From positions 4,092,001 to 4,156,000 of the forward strand of contig NW_025791658.1 in assembly GCF_921293095.1 (NCBI RefSeq): a stretch of 64,000 bases of DNA, read 5' to 3'. Positions within the stretch are counted from its first letter, which is position 1, and each line of letters opens with the position of its first letter. The DNA is from Ischnura elegans (lineage: Eukaryota; Arthropoda; Insecta; Odonata; Coenagrionidae). This document shows positions 45,215-56,784 of the stretch, piece after piece. The notes below the pieces were generated by a model. That model searched no databases, was not told the origin of the DNA, and worked only from the letters and a program-made list of their open reading frames with translations. Both the position numbers and the translations under genes were made by a program.

Positions 45215-46140
45215 TAGAGGTCAATTAGCTGAGTGAGTTCCAGATAGTCTTAGTCAAGCATACATACGGTTGAGGATAGGGCACTGCCCTCTTACCTCAT
45301 GCGTATGTCTTTACTGAAGTTAGGGAACCTTCCCAATGCGATGATGGTAGATACCCGTTAACCCATTATTCCCCAACCTGTATTCAGGACTTTTAACTTC
45401 GGTTGTTGCGCAATTTCAGATTTATTTTGGCCTAATTAAGATGAATTTTTGGAATAAAAATATTTTCATCATATGCTATGATTTTCATAATGCTGTGTAT
45501 ACGCAACGCTGGGAAAACTCCGGTAAATAAATACAAAAAAGTAATTTTTTACACTTAAGTTACCTCTTTTATTTTTTATCTTGATTTGTACACTCGATAT
45601 CTTTGCCGGGAGTTATCAATATTCCTTCGGAGGAAATGCCCCATTCTGTCTTTTAACGGACATGCTGGGGTATGTCATTTTTCCTAGGGTGTCTCGTAAG
45701 TGTGCATCGATTTTTATGTCAAAGGCCATCAGTCATAAAAATACAATTGCATAAATGATAATGTTGGTGAAAATGACAAAATTAGAACTAGAGATACTTA
45801 ACAAAAGTCAGTAAATCGAAGAAAAAATTATTCAGAAGTAGAAACTTGTTCTGAGAATTAGGATTCAATAACGTTGCGTTAGCGCAACGCTAGGGATTAA
45901 TGGGTTAAGTATTCGACACATCCACATAGAATCTGATAAATACCGTGATTACGGATTTATCTAGGGGGATACCTAGAATACCTTCCAGGGAACCACCCTA
46001 CCGATTTAAATAATACCCTTTGGTTACTCAAGGAAATAAGGGTTTTTAATAAAATTTAAGTTTACTCACCCATTTTACAAAATCAAAATGTACGGTGGCT
46101 ATCTTTTTATTCTCTATCTGTTGAAATTTCGGAATTAAAT
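45215..46140. other. THAP intron, no gene recognised
   Basis: AGAGGTCAATTAGC and GTGAGTTCCAGATAGTC near 45220 recur at 46828-46865, so some of this is repetitive. Confidence 0.4.
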
Positions 46141-46181
46141 GCTACAGAAGTGGTGCAAAATGACCTAGCTAAATCACAACA

Positions 46182-46776
46182 CAGTAGATTCCGTTTAATG
46201 GGTCCACCGGTTGCTTGGGGCAGCCGCTTAATTGGGGCAGATCTTGAAGAACAGAACCCAATAGAGAGGAATATCCCAGAGTATTCTCCGCTTTATTGGG
46301 CCACAAGTTGTCGACAGAGACTCTGTATTCACGACGAAAGTAAAATTTTTTGTTTTCAGAATACTATTTTTTTACATTTTCCTCCTTTGATTTACTCTTA
46401 TTTTTAACAAATGTTCCTATTCTTGCCCTATTTTGAAAGTTCTTGTTGTTATTCTATCCGCAAGAGGATAGGACTTTTCTTTAATAGGACTTAGTAAAAG
46501 AAATTCATTCATCGTCGCACGAGGCTGTGAAAAATATTTTAACAAAAATGTTGTAATTCTTAAAAATTATAATAAATTAACTAAACTCGCTGATCTATTA
46601 ATCAAATAAATAGTTTCATAAACTTTTGTTGCATTATAAACGTTCCTTAGTCTTCTTTCCATCATTTCAACGTTTGTTTATGCCCATATAGAGGATAATT
46701 CGCCTAATTGGGACAGCCGCTTAATTGGGGCAAAGTGCACAAGTCCCGATAAGTCCCAATTGACCGGAATCTTCTG
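46182..46776. mobile_element. pogo/Tigger-like MITE
   Basis: Ends are CAGTAGATTCCGTTTAATGG and CCAATTGACCGGAATCTTCTG, with several internal CCGCTTAATTGGGGCA words. A 5'-truncated second copy is at 54108-54655. Confidence 0.75.
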
Positions 46777-47077
46777 TACAACTACGTATAGCTAGAAAAA
46801 GTCTTGATAGAGCAAGTTCCGTAAGGAACATAAAGGTCAATTAGGCTAGTGAGTTCCAGATAGTCAAACATACAGCTATTCTGTTGTAGAATTTTGATAC
46901 AGTTGAGGACCTCAAATACGGAATCCTGCTCCAGGACACCGAAAGATGAATTGGGCCTCAAAACCTCGGGAGTGTTCATATCATCCCCTGTGAGCGTAGT
47001 CACGCAGCGGCATTTCTATGGGGGGGAGGTTAAGGGGGCCATTGCCCCCCATTAGGCAACTAATATACACTAGATAG

Positions 47078-48409
47078 AATAGGGTGGTTACCTATTATTT
47101 TTTTATTGCCTAAATCGAAGGATTATTACTCCTGGAGTACGTATTTCATGCTTTTAGATTTTTAAATGACGATATCTATTTTTTGCGATTAAATGAAAAG
47201 TGAAAAATTTCAAGCGCGCGAAAACGCGACAGCTAAGTATGAATGCCGGGAAAACTCCTGTGTGACGTTGTTCTGGTTCCCGCTGCCGCAAGTGAGGTGA
47301 CCTTGGGGCGAGGCTCTGAACACTGATACGACGCAGGATGCTAGCAGGTAGCAGAGTACCCTGCTAGCAGGTAGCGCTTGGCTTAAATAAGGATTATTAA
47401 TACCCTATTAAACGAAGGAAACTTTCCGACCATAGGCATTTTTACTGTGCGATTATTAAGAGATGTTTCCCATAGCTCTGTGCCTCATGCATGCATTGGT
47501 AGTCTCAGACGATGTAAAACTCCTATCTACTCGTATAGAAACTAGGTCCCTGTGACGTCACGTGGAGTGGCATCGCATGGGCGCCAATCTGGCCTTTTTC
47601 AAATGTGATTAACGTTGACAATAGTGTAGTTTCCTTCATCAAAGAAAACAAAAGGCATTGATGGCGATTCGTTACCCACCATTAGTGTATTCATAATGCA
47701 CAAATTATTTGGTTTTTGAAATACCGGTTTAGACGAATGACAAGGGTCAAATTCTATCCTCATTTGAAAAAGGCCAGATTGGCGCCCATGCGATTCCACT
47801 CCACGTGACGTCACAGGGACCTAGTTTCTACACGAGAGGATAGGAGTTATGCATCGTCAGAGGCTACCAATGCATGCATGAGGCACAGAGCTCAGGGAAA
47901 CATGTCTTAATAATCACCTATTAAAACTGGCTAAGGTCGGAAAGTTTTCTTCGCTTGATAAGGTATTAATAAACCTTTTTTAAGCCATGCGCTACCAGAC
48001 AGGAAGGTACTCAGCTACCCGTTAGCATCCTGCGTCCTATCAGCGGTCAGAGCATCGATCAAGGTCACCTACCAGGCGGGAGGGGGAACCAGAAATGCGT
48101 CGCACGGACTTTTTCCCTTCATTCCTACTTACGCGTCGCGTTTTCGCGCGCTTGAAATTTTTCACTTTTCATTTGATCGCGAAAAATAGATATCGTCATT
48201 TAAAAATCTAAAAACGTGAAATATGTACTCCAGGAGTAATAATCTTTCGATTTAGGCAGTAAAAAAATAATAGGAAACCACCCTATTGCCATTCATCTAA
48301 ACTGGGATTTCTAAAACCAAATAATTTGTATATTATGAGTACACTAATGGTGGGTAACAAAATGCTATCAATGCCTTTCGTTTTCTTTGATGAAGGAAAC
48401 TACCCTATT
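47078..48409 (+). mobile_element. MITE-A interrupted by another MITE-A
   Basis: The forward copy runs to GATTAACGTTGAC at 47619 and resumes at 48287 (GCCATTCATCTAAACTGGG) to GGAAACTACCCTATT at 48409. Confidence 0.95.
47620..48286 (-). mobile_element. MITE-A nested inside MITE-A
   Basis: Complete reverse copy, AATAGTGTAGTTTCC to GGAAACCACCCTATT. Confidence 0.95.
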
Positions 48410-48629
48410 GCAATTTTGATTGGACCCCCATTACTGCTGGGAAGTTAACCCCCACTTAGACCCCTGCCCCTTGTCCTTATCCTGAATCCGCGACTGTGGT
48501 CACGACTACATAGGGGAAACTGTGGCCCATAGCTGACGGAGCATGAAAGACGTACAGTTGAGGACCTCAAATCCGGAATCCAGAAAGCAGGAAAACCACA
48601 AATCTGGAAATAAGATTAGGACAAATGGA

Positions 48630-49045
48630 AAAATCTGCAATGGCTGAGCACAGCATCCTTGAGAATCATATGATTCACTGGGAAGAAGTGAAGCATCTCT
48701 GTCGATCTCATGGATACTGGGACTACTAGTAAAAGAATTCATTCACATTCGAAAAAACAGCAATAACATCAACAGAGACTGCAGCTATAATTTAAGCCAT
48801 ATGTGGGACCACCTCCTAAAAATACGAGGGGACTGGCAGCCAATCAGGAGATGCTAAACCGCCCTCACCCACAGAATTCTATATATATATACCCCTAGAC
48901 TTTGAGGATTTGGTATTGGATTCCTGAATCCCTGAAGACAATGGGCGAGTTGTCCGTGGAAACGTTGGAAGGAGAAATGGAGGACCTGACCCGGTGCAAA
49001 ACCCGAGAAAGCTTCACTGCAATTGTTCGCCGGGAAAAAACCAAA
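48630..49045 (+). mobile_element. Penelope-like 3' fragment nested in the Tigger-like element
   Basis: KSAMAEHSILENHMIHWEEV is the PLE endonuclease H-region. Downstream, 48932-48975 has CTGAAGA, a stem, then GAAACGTTGG, a hammerhead-like motif, and the trailer ends with TTCGCCGGGAAAA. Confidence 0.75.
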
Positions 49046-49089
49046 AATTATAGAAATCTGGAACGTTAGAAAATTTCTCTGCATAGTGT

Positions 49090-49500
49090 CTTTTCTCTAT
49101 GGAAGCGAGGCTTGGACGTTGACAGCAGCAAAGAAGTCAAGAGTGGAAGCATTCGAAATGTAGTGCTACTGAAGAATGATGAAGATAAAATGGATTGACC
49201 GTGTGAGTAACCATGAAGTGCTAAGAAGAGTGGGAGAAAAGAGAAGCCTCCTAGAAACATTGAGCAGAAGAAGGGACAACTTAGTTGGCCATATTTTGAG
49301 GCACGATGGTCTGATGAAGACAATCGTTGAAGGACAAGTGGAAGGGAAAAAGGGCAAGGGACGGCCCCGAATGAGTTATATCGGACAGGTTGTAAAGGAT
49401 GTAAAAGAGAATAAATATGTAGCTATGAAGAGATTAGCGGATAGGAGAGAGAAATGGAGAGCTGCGTCAAACCAATCGTAGGATTGTTGACTAATGATGA
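49090..49500 (+). mobile_element. RTE-like non-LTR 3' fragment nested in the Tigger-like element
   Basis: The frame reads LYGSEAWTLTAA, then KIKWIDRVSNHEVLRRVGEK and GHILRHDGLMKTIVEGQVEG, with two W-to-stop changes near 49160-49172, ending RAASNQS. The tail is a short GATGATAAG. AGTG(TC)TTTT-like bases on both sides suggest the target duplication. Almost identical to 61650-62085. Confidence 0.85.
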
Positions 49501-49880
49501 TAAGTGTTTTGACTTGCCACCTCATGGCACCACTTTCGGAGCCTTGTTCTGGGACGAGAAGGAAGTTGGCACACGCTATGAAAATACACCAACAACCTAG
49601 GCAGGGGTCCGTAGGGATCTCAAATATCGAATGCAAGAGCCTGAAGACTTTAATAAATTAATTAATTAATGAATAAAATATAGAAGCATTTGTACAGATT
49701 TACTGTCCGACTAAGAAAGGTTTCAATAGGTATCGCAACGTCTGCTGGGGAATGCTATCAACGAAAGCTTTTGAGAATGAAGAAAAAGGTACAGTGTGCT
49801 GAAGATCAGAAATCCAGGAAAACCAGAAGTCTAGAAACCCTTCCGTCCCAAGCTTTCTGGATTTGAGGTCCTCAACTGTA

Positions 49881-49965
49881 CAGTGCAACCTCGGTAAAAC
49901 GAGACCCCACGGTGCTCCAATAAACACTCACTTTAGCGAATTGTCGCTTTACTGGAGATGGAGCA
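49881..49965. repeat. Tigger-like terminal fragment
   Basis: CAGTGCAACCTCGGTAAAAC resembles the end of a pogo/Tigger element. It directly adjoins the previous element's right TA. Confidence 0.5.
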
Positions 49966-49969
49966 AATA

Positions 49970-50440
49970 ATAGCCAATATACCTATTGTGAACAGTTATG
50001 CAGGAACAGGATTGTTGCAGCGACAGATAAATTTTTATCCGATAAACGTAAGTATAAATCCAGACGAAAGTTGATGCTTGTTTTGCATCACTAAATTTCC
50101 TTACTCAAACAAAAACAAACTATTCAAACAATTTATAAGTGCCGCACTGAATAAAAATCATGCAAAGCATTGTTTTGTCAATCATTATGCCAGTGCACAA
50201 CCGACAAAAGCAATTTTTCTACGCACTCAATTTGTGCATTTACGTAATCATTCTATTATTTTGGTATTTTCCACTGAAAATTCAAAAATTATCTTATAAA
50301 ACTGTGTCGCGGTTATTTAATGCCTCAAATGTTTCCATTTATGTATGTTTATTGTTCCTGTACGTTAAGCGGCAGTTCAGTGAAGTAGCGTATTGTATTT
50401 ATTTTTGCAGTCGAAAACGGTGGAAGCATATATATATATA
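49970..50440. other. THAP intron, no feature recognised
   Basis: AT-rich. The frames at 50078-50447 show no domain. Ends in a (TA)n run at 50430-50446. Confidence 0.5.
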
Positions 50441-50446
50441 TATATA

Positions 50447-51068
50447 AAAAAACTTAGAAATTGACAGAAAAACGAAAAATAAAATAACCCCTTCCCGATC
50501 AATTCCTTGCCTTCCCTCTCCCCTCTGTGTCGGAAATTTCTTGCACAACAAAAAACATTGTATATATACTGTTGTGCCAGAAATGCCCCGCTTTTTATAT
50601 CGGATTATCCACCACTCATCAGAATGAACGGGCATCGCTCTTCATGCAATAGTGTTTCTTCTGTTTCTGCTTCCCTTCCAGTCGCCGTTCATGCTTCCTC
50701 CCACAAAGCTCTGTTTGACCAATGCTATAAAGTGGGAATATTAGCCTCCCTCCCCCCGTCTACCACCCCCCTAGAACTGAAGGACTTGGAACAGGCATGC
50801 ATATGGGCTTTCCGTGCGTTTTCTGGTCCAGGAATCAACCGCGCCCACTAGAAAGAACAACCAATCCCCGTCCACCGTTTTTCCTCCCTCCATCTTTGCC
50901 CTCTGCCTTGCACCCTTCCTTATGACCTTTCCTCACTTTCCCTCCTCTTCTCACTTGAGAAAGATGGGCTGCGTCCCATCGAAAATTTGTAAAAACAACC
51001 TTTCCCCGTAAGTTCCTCACTTTTATTTTATTTTTCGTTTTTCTGTCGATTTCTAAGTTTTTTTGTGT
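50447..51068 (+). mobile_element. Penelope-like pseudo-LTR with inverted ends
   Basis: AAACTTAGAAATTGACAGAA at 50450 and its complement at 51035-51058 bracket the segment. At 50954-50990 a hammerhead-like core is seen: CTTGAGAA, a GATGGG/CCCATC stem with loop CTGCGT, then GAAAATTTGT. The middle has C-rich filler. Confidence 0.55.
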
Positions 51069-51141
51069 GCCCACCCCAGGGCAAGAAGAAGTTCCGTTAC
51101 ATTATTTATATATATATATATATATATATATGCATATAAAT

Positions 51142-51345
51142 TCACAGGTAAGGAAAGAAAGGGAAAGGAACATGGAATAGACTGGGTTCGAGTCCCAGTC
51201 AGGCCGCATTTTTACCCTCTGATTTCTGGCTTTTTCCATCTACCACAGCACTGTTGTCCTTGTCCTTTTTCTATTCCATGTTCCTTTCCCTTTCTTTCCT
51301 TACCTGTGACTTTATATGCATATTTGCGCTTAAGGCGTCGTGTGA
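51142..51345 (+). mobile_element. tRNA-derived SINE with inverted 5' part
   Basis: GGGTTCGAGTCCCAGTCAGG (B box) starts a body shared with 51655-51815. The preceding GAAAGGAACATGGAATAG is the inverted form of the SINE's own tail, CTATTCCATGTTCCTTTC. Confidence 0.75.
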
Positions 51346-51349
51346 ATGA

Positions 51350-51590
51350 ATGAAGTATTGTGTCAGCTATTTTGGCTTATTTCACTTGGGCTCTGCGTGC
51401 CCCGAAACGCATGTTCCTGTCTCTTTCCTGCTATCGTGTGAGTGTGTATCTTTCCTTTCATCCTTGTGTCCTCGTCCATTCCTTCCGTTGGTGAGTGGTG
51501 AGCTGCCCCAGTGCCATCTATTGGTTACTCTGGTGGGCCATAGCAAAGGGAGTTTTCTGTATATAAACCCCCGCCGAAATCATGGTAAAT
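51350..51590 (+). mobile_element. Penelope-like pseudo-LTR fragment
   Basis: CTTGGGCTCTGCGTGCCCCG followed by AAACG near 51387-51415 is a short hammerhead-like stem-loop. AGTGCCATCTATTGG and a TATATAAACCC box follow. Confidence 0.4.
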
Positions 51591-51596
51591 CTAAGC

Positions 51597-51815
51597 GTCC
51601 TGGTAGCGCAACTGGTAGAGCACCTGGCCGGCAACCAGGAGGTTCTGGGTTCGAGTCCCAGTCAGGCCGCATTTTTACCCTCTGATTTCTGGCTTTTTCC
51701 ATCTACCACAGCACCGTTGTCCTTGTCCTTTTTCTATTCCATGTTCCTTTCCCTTTCTTTCCTTACCTGTGAATTTATATGCATATTTGCGCTTAAGGCG
51801 TCGTGTATATAGCAT
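51597..51815 (+). mobile_element. tRNA-derived SINE
   Basis: The first 72 bases fold as a near-complete tRNA: acceptor GTCCTGG/TCAGGCC (6 of 7 pairs), A-box TAGCGCAACTGG, a CCTGG/CCAGG anticodon stem with loop CCGGCAA (GGC, Ala-like), and B box GGTTCGAGTCC. Position 33 is C rather than U and no CCA follows. The body and tail match 51180-51345, so this is a SINE head rather than a tRNA gene. Confidence 0.75.
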
Positions 51816-52044
51816 ATATATATACATATATATATATGCTTATATATATAAGCTTATGTCTGTATATGCTTGTTTTACCCAATGATGTTGGGGGTGGCAG
51901 AGCATTGCTTGGACATGGGCCATAGAATGGATTTTAGAAGTATGTAGGTTCTATGCTGGGCCATTGATTATTGGGATCGCATTGCAAAGGAAGTGATTGA
52001 AATAAACCTAGAGGAGAATAGAGGAGAAAACCTAGAGAAAAAGA

Positions 52045-52220
52045 GGCAAAGGCAGCCTCGGTGGCGGAGGAGATGTTTCCTCGCCTGCCATACTGAAGGT
52101 CAAGGGTTCGAGTCCTGCCTGGATAGGGTGTGTGATTGTCTGTTGATTGTTTAAACTCCCGATGTAAAGGCCCTTCTGTGCTGTTTTCGGGGGTAGTTGA
52201 GATAAATAAATTAATGCTTC
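52045..52220 (+). mobile_element. Second tRNA-like SINE
   Basis: CTCGGTGGCGGAGGAG (A-box-like) and GGTTCGAGTCC (B box, about 52105) are spaced as in tRNA promoters. The body ends GATAAATAAATTAATG. Confidence 0.6.
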
Positions 52221-52239
52221 CAACTAAGCTGTACATGGT

Positions 52240-52363
52240 ATCCCCTATGAAAAAATTGTATAAGCCTGTTTCAAATTTTTATACATTCTTATACATTACC
52301 ATGGTAATGTATAAGAATGTATAAAAAATTGAAACAGGTTTATACAATTTTTTCATAGGGGAT
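52240..52363. repeat. 124-bp palindrome
   Basis: ATCCCCTATGAAAAAATTG is mirrored by CAATTTTTTCATAGGGGAT, with the centre at ACCATGGT (about 52302). The arms are about 60 bases and almost perfect. It lies 19 bases from a mariner-type element. Confidence 0.95.
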
Positions 52364-52382
52364 GTCATGATTAATCGCTATA

Positions 52383-52988
52383 CAGAGTGTTCCAAAAAGA
52401 ATGACCTGATTTTAAATAAGATTATTTATTAGGAAGAAGGGCTTAACATCAACATATTGTATGCTAAAGTACTCACAAAAGACAAAAGTTTATAAAAAGC
52501 CATCATAAAAGGTCTATATGTCCCCCATTGGCTGCGCGGACGACATATAGCCAATAGCTGAATTCATCCCAAACTGAGCGTAAGGTGTCCTCTATCACTG
52601 AAGCTACAGCAGTTGATATTCTTGTTTTTAGTTCATCAATGTCATGAGGTAAGGGAGGAACTTAAACACGCTGTTTAATATTTACCAAAGAGAAAAACTC
52701 GCATGGTGTTATGTCTGGGGGCCTAGGAGGCCAAGAGTGTAAAGCCTGGTCTCGCGGTCCTGTACATCATCTTCAGCGAGACTGGCTGCACCTTATTGTT
52801 AGACCTAATTGTTAGACCAATGGTCAAAGGGTTGCATGCTCCACATCAGCGCTCGTAGTGACATTCAGCGGATTTTTCTAAAACTCTGAACAATGCCAAT
52901 CACATCTGGTGCTGTTTCGCTTACCTAGTTACATTTGTTTCAATATTATTACGAGTTAAAATCCGGTCAATCTTTTTGGGACACACTG
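52383..52988 (-). mobile_element. Tc1/mariner-type element, internally deleted
   Basis: Ends CAGAGTGTTCCAAAAAGA and CTTTTTGGGACACACTG are inverted and flanked by TA. The internal minus-strand sequence matches the transposase remnant at 1-480. Confidence 0.85.
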
Positions 52989-53389
52989 TATTAATGAGCA
53001 ACAATCAGGGTAACCAAGGGCATAAATAAATGCTGTTGATATTTGTGGTTGTGGTTTCTTGAGAACTCATATTCCATATTGTTGCCAACCTTGATAGGCT
53101 GTGAGGGCCTAACATATATAATTTATTTCAAACTAGCCGGCCACCGGGCATTGCTCAAATTTCGTTTAAAAATAGCTTGCGCACAGAAAAAAACGAATTC
53201 ATTTCAGAGAATGAAAAAAATTGTAGTATGCCGTAAAATATATCATTGCAAAAACCATTGGTAATATAACCACTTTGCAACGGATTCCTGCGGTGAGGAA
53301 GCTCATAAATGAGTCGGAGGGTCGGGCTTAATAACCGAGCATATGGACTCGATAAGCTGGGTCTCAAGCCAGGCCTGAATGCATCCAAC

Positions 53390-54063
53390 AATAGGGTGGT
53401 TTCCTATTATTTTTTTATTGACTAAATCGAAAGATTATTACTCCTGGAGTTCATATTTCACGCTTTTAGATTTTCAAATGATGATATCTATTTTTTGCGA
53501 ATAAATGAAAAGTGAAAATTTTCAAGTGCATGAAAATGCGACGGCTAAGTATGAATGCCGGGAAAAGCCCATGTGACATCTGGCTGCACTGCTGTGTGAG
53601 GCTACTGGGTGCAAGGCTATGAACGCCACTACCATGCAGGCTCCTTGCTGCCGAGCATAACGGTAGCGTAGAGTACCCTGCTAGCAGGTAGGCAGGAGCT
53701 TGGCTATAATGAGGATTATTAATACCCTATAGAATGAAGGAAACTTTCCGACCTTAGCCAGTTTTAATAAGTGATTATTAAGACATGTTTCCCTGAGCTC
53801 TGTGCCTCATGCATGCATTGTTAATCTCAGGCGATGTAAAACTCCTATCTACTCATATTGAAACTAGGTCCCTGTGAAGTCACGTGGAGTGGCATCGCAT
53901 GGGCACCAATCTGGCCTGATTCAAATGAGGTTAAAATTGACCAATAACTTTCGTCTAAACTGGGATTTCTTAAACCAAATAATTTGTGTATGAGTACACT
54001 GATGGAGGGTAAAGATCGCAATCAATGCCTTTCGTTTTCTTTGATGAAGGAAACTACCCTATT
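53390..54063 (+). mobile_element. MITE-A
   Basis: Complete forward copy. The CRE is mutated (TGAAGTCACGTGG). Confidence 0.95.
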
Positions 54064-54107
54064 GCTACCTCAGCGGTCACCTACCGGTCTACCTTGCGTT
54101 GGCTGGA

Positions 54108-54655
54108 GCCGACAGCCGCTTAATTGGGGCCGATCTTGAAGAACAGAACCCAATAGAGGAATATCCCAGAGTATTCTCCACTTAATTTGTTCAGCATGCC
54201 GCTTTATTGGGCCATGAGTCGGCGACATAAGACTCTATACTAGCGACGAAATTAAAATTTTTTGTTTTCAGAATACTATTTTTTTATATTTTCCTCCTTT
54301 GATTTACTCCTATTTTTCACAATTGTTCCTATTCTTGCCCTATTTTGAAAGCTCTTGTTGTTATACCATCCGCAAGAGGATAGGACTTTTTGAAAGACAT
54401 TCATTCGACTTCGCCTGAGGCTGTGAAAAATATTTTTAACTAAATTGTTATAATTGTTAAAAATGATAAAAATTTAACTACACTCGCTGATTTATTAATC
54501 AAAGTAATGGTTTCACAAACTTTTGTTGCATTATAAACATTCTTTAATCTTCTTTCTGCCATTTCAAAGTTTTTTATGCCAATATACAAGAGAGTTCGCC
54601 TAATTGAGGCAAAGTGCACAAGTCCCGATATGTCCCAATTAACCGGAATCTACTG
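54108..54655. mobile_element. pogo/Tigger-like MITE, 5'-truncated
   Basis: Copy of 46182-46776 from ACAGCCGCTTAATTGGGGC to AACCGGAATCTACTG, followed by TA. Confidence 0.75.
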
Positions 54656-54952
54656 TATTGTGAAAAGGATGTTGGACTAGAAATTGGTGTGTGTCAGTTG
54701 GACCACAATCCAATATCCAATGGATTGGCCAATAAATTGAGAAGTGTCATATGGGCTTAAGGAAACATCCAGAAAAAAGTGGGAATTTCACAGCCAAGAA
54801 AGTTTAGTAATGTATTGTAGTTCTATTATCTATTTTTGTGAATTTGTTTCTTGAAACTGCACTGACGTCTAAAAAATCTCTAAAATGACCTTTTCGGCTG
54901 ACCCTTTCAAAAAGAATCAGGTTCTCTTCTATCTTCGGACACATTCATTTTA

Positions 54953-55629
54953 CAGTAAAACCTCTTTACATCATAAACCTCCATACTTCACACCACCCCT
55001 ATGGTCCCGTCAGATTTACATGTAAATTTATAGGCAAACCTCTTTGTAGTGAACCTCTTTATCTCGTAAAACCTCCACTTATCATACCAAGGAGATACAT
55101 CTGAGACGGCCTAACTACCTCCGCAAATCGTACCGAGACAACTAGAGACCATTAATGCAGCCGTGATTATGTACATGGAATGACATTTTCTGCTGTAAAT
55201 GTTTCACCCTTATTTTTTTCTTATACACCTTTTATATGTTGTAATTATCGTGTAAACCCTGAGTAATGGCCTTTTGTTCAATATGAGAGCATACCTAACT
55301 GTAAATAAGAAAAAAGGTATCCAACTATCCTTAATCATTTTAAGTGTCTGTTGAATTAAGAGAGATCACATCATTTTCTCTCGTATCATGGTAAAAATCA
55401 TGGAATAGCGCTCGCCTTATGTTATCATCAAATAATAAATATATGTTCACTAATGCATGCATTTTTTTAAATGCATAAATATAATGGTTCAAAAGACAGT
55501 AGAGCCTTTCATTTCCAAGGGATATGAAAAAAATGGTGCCTATCACTAAAACCTCTCTATAGTGAACCTCCATTCATCAAATTGCCTGAATTTTGGCCCC
55601 CTACTTTACTCTATATAGAGGTTTTACTG
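54953..55629. mobile_element. MITE with CAGTAAAACCTCT ends and TA duplication
   Basis: Ends CAGTAAAACCTCTTTACAT and TATATAGAGGTTTTACTG are inverted, with TA on both sides. Internal AACCTC-type subrepeats occur at 55040-55075 and 55550-55570. Tc1/mariner/pogo-type. Confidence 0.85.
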
Positions 55630-55639
55630 TATTAATTTT

Positions 55640-56215
55640 TTTAAATAATCTTTTTGCACTGAGCATGTTGTAAATAAACCAACTAATTAAAACGTATTAT
55701 TTTCTAATTGCAAAATACTTTGGCTCAGGTAATCCGAGTCTTTTTTATTCATCCTTTCATATACGCTCCACGATAAATGCGATCGGTGTAGGGCCCCCCT
55801 AAGCTCAGGGACCTCAGCGATCGCCGACCAGCCGACCTGGCCACACCGCCCCTGGATGACCTTACTTTACGAATCAAGATACACACACTTTGCGAACACA
55901 ATTAATGAGTACTTAGGGCGAAACATGGGGAGCGATGATGCGTGCAACGGAATGCTGCTATTTTCATTACAATACTCTGTTTTTGTTTGTTTTGCGTCGT
56001 CAAACAGAATTCCTGTCCATTATTACGTTACTCTCATTGTTTCTTCATGTCATCAACTATACTCTGTTCATTTTATCTCTGCGGGTGAGCTGGTGTGGCC
56101 AAAGCAAGTGGAGATGAGGGGAGGGAAAGTTTCTCGACATGTGACCTTGCCCAAAGCTAAGACTAAATCTGCCTATGTTGTACGTCCTGTCAGTGCATAA
56201 ATGGCTATTGAATAA
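55640..56215. other. THAP intron, no gene recognised
   Basis: A block GCAAGTGGAGATGAGGGGAG near 56105 resembles 18100-18140, so part is repetitive. Confidence 0.4.
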
Positions 56216-56217
56216 CC

Positions 56218-56760
56218 AATAGGGTAGTTTCCTTCATCAAAGAAAAAGGAAGGCATTGATTGCGATTCGTTACCCACCATTACTGTATTCATAGTATACA
56301 AATTGTTTGGTTTTAGAAATACCGGTTTAGACGAATGGCAATGGTCCATTTTAGCCTCATTTGAGAAAGGCATGATTGGCGCCCATGCGATTCCACTCAA
56401 CGTGACGTCACAGGGACCTAGTTTAGATTATATAGAGTTAATAGGAGTTTTACATCGTCTGAGATTACCAATGCATGCATGAGGCACAGAGCTCAGGGGA
56501 ACATGTCTTAATAATCACCTATTAAAACTGCCTATGGTCAGCCTCACTTGCGGCAGCAGGAACTAGAATGACGTCACACGGAGTTTTCCCAGCATTCATT
56601 CTTAGCCGTTGCATTTTTGCGCATTAGAAAATTTTCACTTTTCATTAGATCGCGAAAAATAGATATCGTCATTTAAAAATCTAAAAGCGTGAAATACTTA
56701 CTCCAGGAGTAATAATCTTTCGATTTAGGGAATAAAAAAATAATAGGAAACCACCCTATT
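56218..56760 (-). mobile_element. MITE-A, internal deletion
   Basis: AATAGGGTAGTTTCC to GGAAACCACCCTATT, lacking about 120 bp after ATTAAAACTGCC (the GCTAGC hairpin region). Confidence 0.95.
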
Positions 56761-56784
56761 TCGACGTATAACTGACCAATGAGA

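Larger units (their letters stand above)
48555..49878. mobile_element. pogo/Tigger-like element carrying two later insertions
   Basis: Ends are CAGTTGAGGACCTCAAATCC and GGATTTGAGGTCCTCAACTG, flanked by TA. The 567-bp copy at 59054-59620 shows the form without insertions. Confidence 0.85.

Noticed and set aside
50507-51011. Overlapping frames of 114 and 65 codons
   Set aside because: They lie in a C-rich Penelope-like trailer with low complexity and contain no domain.
51597-51668. Possible functional tRNA-Ala gene
   Set aside because: C instead of U at position 33, no typical tRNA-Ala G3-U70 pair, and a SINE body shared with another copy follow the tRNA-like head.
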